Positions 7,001-15,058 of a DNA stretch of 35,491 bases are shown here, piece after piece. The DNA lies in IMG/VR virus record IMGVR_UViG_3300014491_000437, positions 1-35,491 of that record; one strand, written 5' to 3'. The stretch's first letter is position 1. Every line of letters starts with the position of its first letter. This DNA is from a virus. A program made the position numbers and the translations under genes. The notes under the pieces were generated by a model. That model was not told where the DNA came from. It searched no databases and saw nothing but the letters and a program-made list of their open reading frames with translations.

Positions 7001-9106
7001 TCAGCCCTCCCAAGCAGTGAACTGCTGGAACGCGGACTGTCCGATCAGAGTCAGCGCATTGCTTGGGACTCGTGCGCCGCCCCATTCGTAGCCACCGCCA
7101 TTCGCCGCGAGCACAGTCGTTCCAAGACCGCCACTTAAGGAGCCCGACAGAGACGCCGCGCCGCTAAGTGACAAGCCAAGCGCCTGTGTTGCGCTCTCGT
7201 TGCGCACAGCAAGATAAGTCCGCGAGGGATTGGAGCTGGCGACTGTCGTCGATACCGCTGTAAATGCTGAAAGACTGACTGTCGCACCTGTGCCAGAGCC
7301 TGACGTTGCAGCCGGTGCAATCGGATTCGCTGGCTGTACGCTATATTCACCGCCCGTCACAAGGCCAAATGTCGCCGGCCCCATCCTGATGCTGAGTTGA
7401 ACGCCTGTCGCCGACCCCGCTCCGGCGCCCGTCACCGTCACCGGCTCAGCTGGCAAATTCGCCGGGTTCGCAGTATATGATCCTCCGGTCAACAGGATGA
7501 CAGCCGACAGAACGCCAGAAGTCATCGTGCCCGTCGCTGTGAATTTTAAGCCGGCTCCCGTAGTCCCGGTTAGCGTGACGGCGCCCGTGCCGCCCCCCGA
7601 GCCAGAGGAAGTCACGATCGGAGCACCAACAACCTGCGTCGTCCCGACACTGAGAACCGGAGCTGTCACGACAGTGGGATCCGTCGGCAGCGTCAGCGTA
7701 TCCCCGGGAGCATAGCCGCCTGCGGTTCCCGCCGACGCAACCGCTGCAGAGGCGGCGGCGCCATGAATATACCCAGAACGATTGGTGACGGCGCTCGCCG
7801 TCGGATTCACCGCGATTGACGCATCCTTGATGTTTACATCAAGGCCGCGCGACGACGAACCGGTAAGGCGATCCATCGCCACGCCGTTCCAAAGCCCAAG
7901 CGAGACGGCGATGATATTCTGCGGCGACATTCCGTCCTGAGTCGCCGCACGCTCTGCGTAATATTTCCCCGAGACGGGGTCAAAGATGGCTGCTTCCTCA
8001 ATCCCTATGCCAAACGGCAGAAAGCCATTCAACTGTGGCCCAAGAGCCGAGAACGCATCGTAACCGATTGTGTCATATCCGACCCCGCCGACGATCGGCG
8101 AGGCGAGCGGAACGGTCGTCGAGCCAGGCGAATAGCTCAAATCGATATTGACCGACTCGAAGGAGCCAGATGCCGGGAATGCCGATGCCTTATAGAGAAG
8201 CACCTTGGTCCCTGGCTGTAGCCCGGTAGCGGACGCTAGGGTCACGCCGGTGGAAGCGGCGCTACCGCCCGCTGTGATCGCTTGTGTCGTCAATCCCTTG
8301 GCGTTTAGGGAGCGGACCCTGTCAAAGTTTCCTCCTGACGGATCGCCAGCATTATATTCGAACTCGGCGGCCACTGCAGTACCAGAACCGGTCGCGCCGT
8401 CATTTTCGCCGGACGCATCTCGCCCCTGATTATAGACAAAGCCCGTAATCGGCGCCGCCGTTGTCGAATGGGCCTTCCCAAACACTGCGGCGAACGACGT
8501 TGGAGTGATGGCGCTGACGATGACGACTTCTCTATTCGTCCCCGTGTCGATAACCAGCGTGGAGCCAACCTGAATTGACCAGTTAACGCCTCCGACGACG
8601 CCTGCCATTGCGAGAGGCGTAACCGTTTGCAGACCTGCGGAGATCGCGCCTGCGCTCGACGTCTTGAACTGCATCGCAAACGACGTCACCCCGGAAGAGA
8701 TGCCTTGGGCGGGAACGCCATCAATGCCCGCCTCTCTCTGCCGATCAAGGTTCCCTGCAGCGTTCAGGAGCTGTGCGACGCCGCCAGTATTGACGCCATA
8801 CGCCGAGCCGCCGAGCGCTACATTGTCAGCGTTGTGGAACTGGAACACGTTCGCGCTGTGTCCCGATAGTGGGTCCGCAACGGTCACGCCCCCAACTGTA
8901 TTCGTCCCAGCCGCAAGAGCTACAGAGCCGCCAATGGCGGGCATAGCGCCGGTCGGTAGAGGCAGAGACGCCGCCGTCACGGGAACAGCGGATTGATCCG
9001 TAGCGAGCGCCACCGAAACGCTGTTCGCTGTCGTAGCCGGCGCATTGGGGAGAGTGTTAATCGTGGCACCGGACCCGGGTGTCACATTAAGTGTCGGTAA
9101 CGCCAT
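7001..9106 (-). CDS. Large repetitive tail fibre/adhesin-like protein
   Basis: A 701-residue protein, very rich in Gly, Ala, Thr, Ser and Val and nearly free of Lys and Cys, as in phage fibres. It has an N-terminal beta region (MALPTLNVTPGSGATINTLP). A central part contains DGMSPQNIIAVSLGLWNGVA. A C-terminal repeat array of Gly-start, Val/Thr-rich strands follows (GGYAPGDTLTLP, GGSYTANPANLPAEPVTVTG, GGEYSVQPANPIAP with GTGATVSL). The last 70 residues (RTYLAVRNESATQALGLSLS and AFQQFTAWEG) look like a distinct terminal domain. It lies between the SGNH protein and a small fibre protein with 4-15 base gaps, in one leftward operon. The receptor is unknown. Confidence 0.75.
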   Translation of the reverse strand: MALPTLNVTPGSGATINTLPNAPATTANSVSVALATDQSAVPVTAASLPLPTGAMPAIGGSVALAAGTNTVGGVTVADPLSGHSANVFQFHNADNVALGGSAYGVNTGGVAQLLNAAGNLDRQREAGIDGVPAQGISSGVTSFAMQFKTSSAGAISAGLQTVTPLAMAGVVGGVNWSIQVGSTLVIDTGTNREVVIVSAITPTSFAAVFGKAHSTTAAPITGFVYNQGRDASGENDGATGSGTAVAAEFEYNAGDPSGGNFDRVRSLNAKGLTTQAITAGGSAASTGVTLASATGLQPGTKVLLYKASAFPASGSFESVNIDLSYSPGSTTVPLASPIVGGVGYDTIGYDAFSALGPQLNGFLPFGIGIEEAAIFDPVSGKYYAERAATQDGMSPQNIIAVSLGLWNGVAMDRLTGSSSRGLDVNIKDASIAVNPTASAVTNRSGYIHGAAASAAVASAGTAGGYAPGDTLTLPTDPTVVTAPVLSVGTTQVVGAPIVTSSGSGGGTGAVTLTGTTGAGLKFTATGTMTSGVLSAVILLTGGSYTANPANLPAEPVTVTGAGAGSATGVQLSIRMGPATFGLVTGGEYSVQPANPIAPAATSGSGTGATVSLSAFTAVSTTVASSNPSRTYLAVRNESATQALGLSLSGAASLSGSLSGGLGTTVLAANGGGYEWGGARVPSNALTLIGQSAFQQFTAWEG

Positions 9107-9120
9107 CTCTGAAATCCCCG

Positions 9121-9591
9121 TTAGGCTGCGATTGCCGCAAGCAAGCTGCTGTTAAAAGAATTACGAAAGTCCATAGTGCCCGCGTCGGCCAACGGGCCGG
9201 CTAGAAACGATCCGGCGCTTTCGTCGATTTCCAGACTGTACAAGTGCGGCCCGGCCAGCAGGGTGCCTGTCGGAACGATCCAATTTCCATTTACGTCGGA
9301 GATTGTCGCCCCAACGGGTGTCGCAGACCCATCGATATAGAGCCTGACTGCGAGGCCAGCCGGAGATCCGTTCGGATTTTTCACGACGCCGCTCACCGCG
9401 CCCGCCGTGTAGAATGACGTCGTCACCGGCGTCGATGCCCCGATGAAGGGCGTCCATCCGTTTGCTTCCAATGTGGGAGCGTCGAACATAGGAACTGCGA
9501 TAGGCACGCCTGGCGTGCTTTGGTAAAGGCGCCCAAAGATGGACACCGTATTCCGGCCGCCGTCGTCAGGTGGCGTCAATAGCTGCGTCAT
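9121..9591 (-). CDS. Small fibre/Ig-like structural protein
   Basis: A 156-residue protein. The middle (about 64-130) reads like an Ig-like or carboxypeptidase-regulatory-like beta-sandwich: AGAVSGVVKNPNGSPAGLAV, GATISDVNGNWIVPTG, LLAGPHLYSLEID. The ATG at 9589-9591 follows GAGGAGAG. The longer frame upstream (to 9693) would overlap the preceding gene and is unlikely. It is probably a decoration or connector within the fibre set, and I do not recognise a named family. Confidence 0.65.
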   Translation of the reverse strand: MTQLLTPPDDGGRNTVSIFGRLYQSTPGVPIAVPMFDAPTLEANGWTPFIGASTPVTTSFYTAGAVSGVVKNPNGSPAGLAVRLYIDGSATPVGATISDVNGNWIVPTGTLLAGPHLYSLEIDESAGSFLAGPLADAGTMDFRNSFNSSLLAAIAA

Positions 9592-9671
9592 CGGGATTGC
9601 TCTCCTCGTTTGAAGTGACGGAAATCCGCGAGTCGGAGCGTCCAAACAGCTTCGATGAAAGAAACGTTTCT

Positions 9672-10247
9672 TCACGAAGTCGGCGGCGCGCAAACCAGAT
9701 AGTGAATAGCAACCCTGACGACCCCGCCGGTGAAGCCTGATCCGTTCGCGGTGAGCTTTATCGTGGAAGCCGCATACCAGGCGGTAGGGCCGATGACGCC
9801 CGCATTGCTTGATCCAGCCAAAATGCCAAGGCCGGAGCCAAACTGGCCCGCCGCCGCCCCAGCGCCACCGCTTGATGATGTCGTCGCGTCGACATTAAAT
9901 GAGCTCGCGCCCGTAATTGCCGTTACAACAAAGATCGACACGCCAAATACAATCGCCCGGTTTGGGATCAGCTGCGTCGAGGCGCTCGACGCGCCGGAAC
10001 AGACGACAATGTCCTCGAGGCACCCTATCTTGATGGCAGAGCCGTGCGTTGCGCCCTGCGCCGCAACCATCAAGGCGCTCAGCGGCGACACTTCAGACAA
10101 CTTCGCGGCCGCAAATCCGCCGGGGGTCGCACCATCGTGCACTTGCACGCGGTTGTTTGTCGTGTCGACCAGCAACTCGCCAGCCCCGCCCGTAAACGTA
10201 GATAAAAATCCAGCAGCCTCGCGGCGCCGTCTGACCTGGACCGACAT
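9672..10247 (-). CDS. Fibre protein with Mtd-N-like trimerisation domain
   Basis: A 191-residue protein. Residues 3-48 (RRREAAGFLSTFTGGAGELL followed by VDTTNNRVQVHDGATPGG) match the small N-terminal domain found in Bordetella phage major tropism determinants and many phage fibres, a particle-attachment/trimerisation unit. The rest is a Ser/Gly/Ala-rich beta region with no variable-repeat or C-type lectin hallmark. It sits directly after the host-specificity protein, the usual place for a distal fibre. Confidence 0.72.
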   Translation of the reverse strand: MSVQVRRRREAAGFLSTFTGGAGELLVDTTNNRVQVHDGATPGGFAAAKLSEVSPLSALMVAAQGATHGSAIKIGCLEDIVVCSGASSASTQLIPNRAIVFGVSIFVVTAITGASSFNVDATTSSSGGAGAAAGQFGSGLGILAGSSNAGVIGPTAWYAASTIKLTANGSGFTGGVVRVAIHYLVCAPPTS

Positions 10248-10264
10248 TATTAAAACCTCGCAAA

Positions 10265-12853
10265 TTACGCGGACGCCAACCCCAAATCGATGACTGTGAC
10301 AAAAGAATCGGAGGCGACGCCAAAATCATCGGCTTCGTTTACGCCCGTACCCGCGAGCCCATAGTCAAGATTTGACCCGACGGAGATCGCCTGCGCGACG
10401 GGCCCGGGGCTGCTTGCACCGGTTGGCGTGTAAGCATATACAGCGCAGGTCGATAGATCCTGGATAGACTGCCCAAAAATATTGAAGCTGGCGAATTTAA
10501 GATAAAGTGGCGCCCCAACAAAAGCGGAGGGGAGCGCGTATTTGAAAATTAGGCCATCAAGTCGCGCAAAGGGCGCGTTAGCTGGGTGCGCGACCGCCTT
10601 CGAGCCATAAAGACCCCTTTCGAGGTAAGTCAGACTGTAGTTCAAGCCGGACACCAGCGTGGCAGTCTGGTACGCGAATAGCTCGTTATCGACGATACAG
10701 AGCGTGAGCGCATTTTTCGCGTCCGCTGCGCTACCCGAAGCGAGCACGCCGCCGCTTGCCGTAAGATCCACCATCATCTCGTTGGCGAGATCTGGCTGCG
10801 CCGACGGCGCTGCGATAGAGGCGGCAAGGACGCCTTGACGCGCTGGCCCGTTGATTTCGCCAACTTGCTCGTAGGTTGAACCGTCGGTCGAGAGATAGAC
10901 CAGAGCCCCGCCCCAATAGGGATCCGCCGCTTCGGTCGGCCCCTCTGGCGACATGATGCCGGACGCGACCGCAAACGTTACGCCCGAAGGGGACGGCGTA
11001 AGAGGAAGCAATGTCGGCCCCTCTGACGCACCTGAGAGCGAGGGGCCCCAGACATAAACGCCAGCGCCCACCGTCCCCGCATAGGATTGGGCGCCAGCGG
11101 CCATTTCCAGCCCAATTTGAACTTGCGGCGCCCCCGCGACGCTCATTACGCAGGAAATTGTGAGCTTCCAGAACAAATTGTCGGCGGGCGCGATCGTCGC
11201 CGCTATACCGGGCGCGGGGGTTGCCGTCGCCGCCGCTAGATCAAATTCCGCGATGGAACTCGTCAATCCGTCATGTATCAGCCCCCAAACCTTCGTTCTT
11301 TCAACCGCCTGCACGTAGATCGTGACGGACACTGCGGAGCCCGCGGCTTCCGTGACGCCACTCGTCCATGTAGCGAAATGAACGCCGGTAGATCCGTCTT
11401 CGGCGATCTTGTAGACCGGTGTGATCGCTCCGCTAAGCGCAATCCACACCTGCGAGACGCCGCCGGTCAGCGCTCCGGGCGGTTCGAAAATAATGGGCGT
11501 ATTGACCGGCGCCGGAATGACGCCCTGATCCAGCAATTCGGGAGTACCGCGCTGCACGGGATAGGCCGCCGCCGTCGCTATGCCGCCGGGAAACTCTTCC
11601 GCTGTGACGGTCAGAATGCCAGCTTCATCCTCCTCGACCGACACGATGCGCGCCGCGACATCGATCATGCCAAGACCGGGGTCTGTGATTGTGACGAGAT
11701 CCATTGGCTCGAGGAGGCAATACTCGAATGAAAGCTTGAACTGATAGGCATTGCGGATATAAAGCCGCCGCTGGAGAATGAGTTGCGCGGAGATCTGCGC
11801 GACCTTGGGGTCGCAGAACTCATGCGCCGTGATCGAGGATTCCCTCTGCAACCCATACAGCTCGATCGCATTCTGATCCCAGACGTCGACGGGCGTGGCG
11901 TTGTATTGATTGCCGCGATCAAGCGCTTCGAGCGTGATCCAATTCTTCGCTGTGAAAGGATCGCTGCGGATTACATCGACCGGATCCTTGCCTTCTTCAT
12001 GAACGAAGTCGTCATCAGTCAGATTATAGATCGGCGTGACGTTGGGCGTGAAGGTTACGCCATTGTCCGCGATCGGCGTATCGCCATATGGTATGAACTT
12101 CAGCTTGCCACCAGACCAGACCGCAGCGCTATTGGTCAGCTGCAGCCATCGCGTCAGGATGCTATTTGCACTTTCCTGATTCGCTAGAACCGGTGAAAAC
12201 GCGAATCCGCCGGCATTGCAATAAGCCTGATAGGACGACCCGCCGGATCCACCAAGCAAAGTCGTCGCATCTATGCTAGCCGCCGGAAATCCGACGCCGT
12301 ATTGCGAGTTCGTCAGAAAATCCTGAACTGCAAGAGCCGGATTCGCGTCGATGCCATTGTAGGTTCCAGATCCCACAAGGCGCCCAAACACTTCAAATGA
12401 GAGCGCCGGCATATTTGGGCTCGAGCCGAGATCGAAATAGGCTGTCACGGCATAGGCGACGCCGGGATAATTCAGGGCGGCGCCTGGAAATAGATAGCTT
12501 TCATAGGCATAACGCCCTTGCGGCGTTGCGCCGTTAAAGAGACCGAGACTCAGATTCCAAAGATAGGTCGTCGTCCTCCCGTTCCAGACCATCCCGACGT
12601 TCTGGATAGGGCCCTCGGAAAGCCCAAGCGCAAAGCCGCAGGTGTAATTATAGCCAGTGACCTGCCCTCCCCCTTTGCCGCCTTTGGCCTTCTGTGTCGT
12701 GTAACGGAAGTTTCCCGTCCACATGACGTTAGGGGCGACCTTGTTCGCCCCATAAACAATCTGGATTGGAACCGCGTTGCTCGAGGTCTGCACCTGAAGG
12801 CCGGTGTAGAGCGGGATCTGCGCCGCGTTTGATTTCGGCCTCAGAAAGCTCAT
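10265..12853 (-). CDS. Tail tip/host-specificity protein (GTA/lambda J-like)
   Basis: An 862-residue tail-tip protein of the GTA/phage host-specificity type. The N-terminal part (MSFLRPKSNAAQIPLYTGLQ, then AVPIQIVYGANKVAPNVMW) and the middle block with DDDFVHEEGKDPVDVIRSDP and FKLSFEYCLLEPMDLVTITD are typical of the Phage-tail_3 family, which forms the hub below the tail tube. The last 450 residues are fibronectin/Ig-like beta-sandwiches (for example TYEQVGEINGPARQGVLA) that vary between phages. Start: the ATG at 12851-12853 overlaps the TGA of the NlpC/P60 gene by four bases (ATGA). It determines attachment and participates in DNA delivery. Confidence 0.88.
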   Translation of the reverse strand: MSFLRPKSNAAQIPLYTGLQVQTSSNAVPIQIVYGANKVAPNVMWTGNFRYTTQKAKGGKGGGQVTGYNYTCGFALGLSEGPIQNVGMVWNGRTTTYLWNLSLGLFNGATPQGRYAYESYLFPGAALNYPGVAYAVTAYFDLGSSPNMPALSFEVFGRLVGSGTYNGIDANPALAVQDFLTNSQYGVGFPAASIDATTLLGGSGGSSYQAYCNAGGFAFSPVLANQESANSILTRWLQLTNSAAVWSGGKLKFIPYGDTPIADNGVTFTPNVTPIYNLTDDDFVHEEGKDPVDVIRSDPFTAKNWITLEALDRGNQYNATPVDVWDQNAIELYGLQRESSITAHEFCDPKVAQISAQLILQRRLYIRNAYQFKLSFEYCLLEPMDLVTITDPGLGMIDVAARIVSVEEDEAGILTVTAEEFPGGIATAAAYPVQRGTPELLDQGVIPAPVNTPIIFEPPGALTGGVSQVWIALSGAITPVYKIAEDGSTGVHFATWTSGVTEAAGSAVSVTIYVQAVERTKVWGLIHDGLTSSIAEFDLAAATATPAPGIAATIAPADNLFWKLTISCVMSVAGAPQVQIGLEMAAGAQSYAGTVGAGVYVWGPSLSGASEGPTLLPLTPSPSGVTFAVASGIMSPEGPTEAADPYWGGALVYLSTDGSTYEQVGEINGPARQGVLAASIAAPSAQPDLANEMMVDLTASGGVLASGSAADAKNALTLCIVDNELFAYQTATLVSGLNYSLTYLERGLYGSKAVAHPANAPFARLDGLIFKYALPSAFVGAPLYLKFASFNIFGQSIQDLSTCAVYAYTPTGASSPGPVAQAISVGSNLDYGLAGTGVNEADDFGVASDSFVTVIDLGLASA

Positions 12854-13326
12854 ATCGTGCCTCGCCCTTCGGCGGCGCCGCGCCCCCACAGGGAGAAGAA
12901 GCGCCGCGGTCGCTTAGGTTCAAGCAGTTGCTGGTTCGTCTGCATTTCTTCCTCGATGACCGCGCGAGAAGGCTGGAATGCATGCACGATTCGGATCGGA
13001 TTTACGCCAGTCACGATTGCGCCATGGCTGAAAGTTCGACCGTATTTGAAGACGATGATGTCTCCGGGGCCTGGGCAGGACACTTCCCGAAAGCGATCGG
13101 CGGCGAAGCTGAGATATCGCTCCTCGCCACGATGCAAGTGCCAATCTTCCGGATAAGGACGAGGATCGAATGGAGCGAGCAACCCCGTATCGACGAATAC
13201 GCGAACCAGTAGCATTCCGCAGTCGACGCCTGCGCCTCGCACATCCGCGCAGGCGTGATATCGCGTGCCAATCCATTTTCGGGCTTCAGCGACGACGCTC
13301 GCGCGCTCGATATGTTCCGACGTCAT
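12850..13326 (-). CDS. NlpC/P60 tail-tip peptidase
   Basis: A 158-residue protein of the NlpC/P60 cysteine peptidase superfamily: catalytic Cys in GVDCGMLLV (C36), His in TFSHGAIV (H101) and a third polar His in IRIVHAF (H115). GTA and lambda K-like homologues occupy the same slot between DUF2163 and the J-like protein. They cut cell-wall peptides or help tail-tip maturation during DNA entry. The start is uncertain: the ATG at 13324-13326 begins the homology (VVAEARKWIGTRYH) but has no good Shine-Dalgarno, while an ATG at 13369-13371 would overlap the upstream gene. The four-base overlap with the next gene indicates coupling. Confidence 0.85.
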   Translation of the reverse strand: MTSEHIERASVVAEARKWIGTRYHACADVRGAGVDCGMLLVRVFVDTGLLAPFDPRPYPEDWHLHRGEERYLSFAADRFREVSCPGPGDIIVFKYGRTFSHGAIVTGVNPIRIVHAFQPSRAVIEEEMQTNQQLLEPKRPRRFFSLWGRGAAEGRGTI

Positions 13327-13342
13327 GGCGGGCGGCCACGGA

Positions 13343-14221
13343 TCAATACGCGAACATAGGGGACGGGACATAAGGGAAGCCGCGAAACTTTGTGAGATTG
13401 TTAAACTTGCTCTTGCATGTCGCCATGGTGTGATCGCAGCCCTGAGAGACGGTGAACGCATCACCGATGGTAGGAGCGTTCTGCAGAGGATAACTTAGGT
13501 AAACTGCGGCGCCGTCTGCCGCCTTGATATTGGATCTCGCACCTGTGTTAGGCCCGGATGTAAAGGTGATGGCGCCTTGGGCGTACACGCTCGACGCATT
13601 CGACCAATTGATCTGCGCGCCTGACGAACCGGCGCCGACGACGCCGTTCGCGCTGTAACCACTTTTGACCAGGCCACAGCCAGAATCGTAATGCACGTGC
13701 TGGCAATTCGGCGCGTAGACATTGCGAGGCATGTCGAGATCGAGGAGCACGAGGTCGGAGTTGACCGTGATTTCCGCGGAAGTCCTGCCGATGCTATCCA
13801 CAGACCCGACGCGCCCTTTGAATAAAATCACGCTCCCGATCGGCGCGGCCAGATCTGCGACGGACCAGGACCTCAGAAAGGCGCGCTCCCGCTGGATCTC
13901 CGCGCCGTCGAGAACGCCATTGCGCACCGCCTGTAAAAAAGGAATTCCACCGATCGTGTCGATTTGCCGCGCTGCGATCGTAATCTGTTGCTGATCGACG
14001 CTAAGGCCTGTCGTACACTTGGCTCTAAGGCCGTCGACAAGGATCGAATTGGCAGTATACACATAACCGTTCAGCGTCACGGGCAGGTCGGCGTTTGTAT
14101 AGGTCAGGATCGCGCCCGTGAGCAATTTGAAGGTAAAGCAATCGGCGACGAACGCTTGTGCATCACGGCTCGCCCGCAAAGAGTTCAGATATACTGCGAG
14201 CGTCCCTGTACAGGCTCTCAT
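13343..14221 (-). CDS. DUF2163 / GTA tail protein
   Basis: A 292-residue tail-tip protein of the DUF2163 (phage BR0599-like) family. The N-terminal part has FVADCFTFKLLTGAILTYTN and the C-terminal hallmark is GCDHTMATCKSKFNNLTKFR followed by GFPYVP. The conserved Cys/His cluster (CQHVHYDSGCGL and CDHTMATC) fits an iron-sulfur or metal-binding tail-tip hub, as established for the GTA homologue. Good ribosome site GAGGGGAAG before the ATG. It sits between DUF2460 and NlpC/P60 in the canonical order. Confidence 0.88.
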   Translation of the reverse strand: MRACTGTLAVYLNSLRASRDAQAFVADCFTFKLLTGAILTYTNADLPVTLNGYVYTANSILVDGLRAKCTTGLSVDQQQITIAARQIDTIGGIPFLQAVRNGVLDGAEIQRERAFLRSWSVADLAAPIGSVILFKGRVGSVDSIGRTSAEITVNSDLVLLDLDMPRNVYAPNCQHVHYDSGCGLVKSGYSANGVVGAGSSGAQINWSNASSVYAQGAITFTSGPNTGARSNIKAADGAAVYLSYPLQNAPTIGDAFTVSQGCDHTMATCKSKFNNLTKFRGFPYVPSPMFAY

Positions 14222-14276
14222 TCAAACTTCCCCTCAAGTACACGCGGGTGTTCAGTCGGCGCACGGATTCGCACGT

Positions 14277-14885
14277 TCAAGGTTTCACGCTGCGGAATTT
14301 GAGCGATTGCACCGTCCATAGTTCCGAGGTGAAATTCTCGAAATCGTTCTGATCGTCCAGAAAGCGGCACACGAAGGCGTAGGAGAAGTCCGCGGCTATC
14401 TCCGCGCCGGCCGCGGGCGCCACTGCGAAGGTAAGTTCGTTCGGCGCGGCGAGGGAAAAACCGGAGGTCTGAACAGCGCCATTGAGATAGACCCTATTCA
14501 GGCCAGTTACCCATCCCACCGGATCTGTGAATCCGCCCATGGTTCTCACCATCGGGAACACCGTCGTCGCGCCGTCGCCGGAAGCGACGACTTGCGAGGC
14601 GACGGCGTTATCAGTTGGATCGGTATAGAGAAAGGTTCCAAACTGCCCCTGCACGCGAAGGAAAAGCCCCATCAGGCTTTGCAGTCCATAGGACCCCAGC
14701 CCCGGATAGTGCGATCCGGAGTCGAGTGCGTCGAAGGTCAGCTCGAACTCATAGAGCGGGTATGTATAGAACGGCGTCCGCGCCTCGCGCCCGGACGCAT
14801 GCGAAGCAACGCGGGTGGAAAACAGCGGCTTCTTGTGAACTGACCAGCCCTGGCCGGCGAGGATCGGGAAGGAAGGCGGCGTCAA
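14277..14885 (-). CDS. DUF2460 tail protein, stand-alone copy
   Basis: A 202-residue protein of the DUF2460 family (lambda M/L-type hub component of GTA-like tails): PSFPILAGQGWSVHKKPLFS near the start and CRFLDDQNDFENFTSELWTV followed by QSLKFRSVKP at the end. The TTG start (14883-14885) is chosen because the upstream 58-codon gene stops there (TTGA overlap) and CAGGAG lies eight bases before it. The longer TTG at 14942 lacks such support. The C-terminus is paralogous to the last 170 residues of the 777-residue protein upstream. Confidence 0.82.
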   Translation of the reverse strand: MTPPSFPILAGQGWSVHKKPLFSTRVASHASGREARTPFYTYPLYEFELTFDALDSGSHYPGLGSYGLQSLMGLFLRVQGQFGTFLYTDPTDNAVASQVVASGDGATTVFPMVRTMGGFTDPVGWVTGLNRVYLNGAVQTSGFSLAAPNELTFAVAPAAGAEIAADFSYAFVCRFLDDQNDFENFTSELWTVQSLKFRSVKP

Positions 14886-15058
14886 TGTGAGAACTCCTGA
14901 CGCAGCGCGTAGTTCGCTGCGTTCACGCCGCGCCTCTCGCAAACAGGAGTGATACGCACGTCCAATGTTCGAGCGGTCCCCTGTGTTTCTGCGTGAATCG
15001 TCTTCAAGCGGTTGCCCCTCGGCGAGCGGGCGGTGGTCCAGATGTCATGCGCGTCCAT
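14882..15058 (-). CDS. 58-residue protein, coupled between two DUF2460 genes
   Basis: A 58-codon frame starting MDAHDIWTTARSPRGNRLKT and ending NYALRQEFSH. Its ATG overlaps the TGA of the 777-residue gene by one base (TGATG), and its own TGA overlaps the TTG start of the DUF2460 gene (TTGA). Such two-sided coupling within an otherwise tightly packed leftward operon supports real translation. It is charged, with one Cys and no membrane segment. No family recognised. It may have a minor structural role or simply carry the ribosome to the next gene. Confidence 0.55.
   Translation of the reverse strand: MDAHDIWTTARSPRGNRLKTIHAETQGTARTLDVRITPVCERRGVNAANYALRQEFSH

Noticed and set aside
9672-10247. 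Possible diversity-generating retroelement because of the Mtd-N-like domain
   Set aside because: No reverse transcriptase, template repeat or C-type lectin variable region is seen; this N-terminal domain is common in ordinary fibres.
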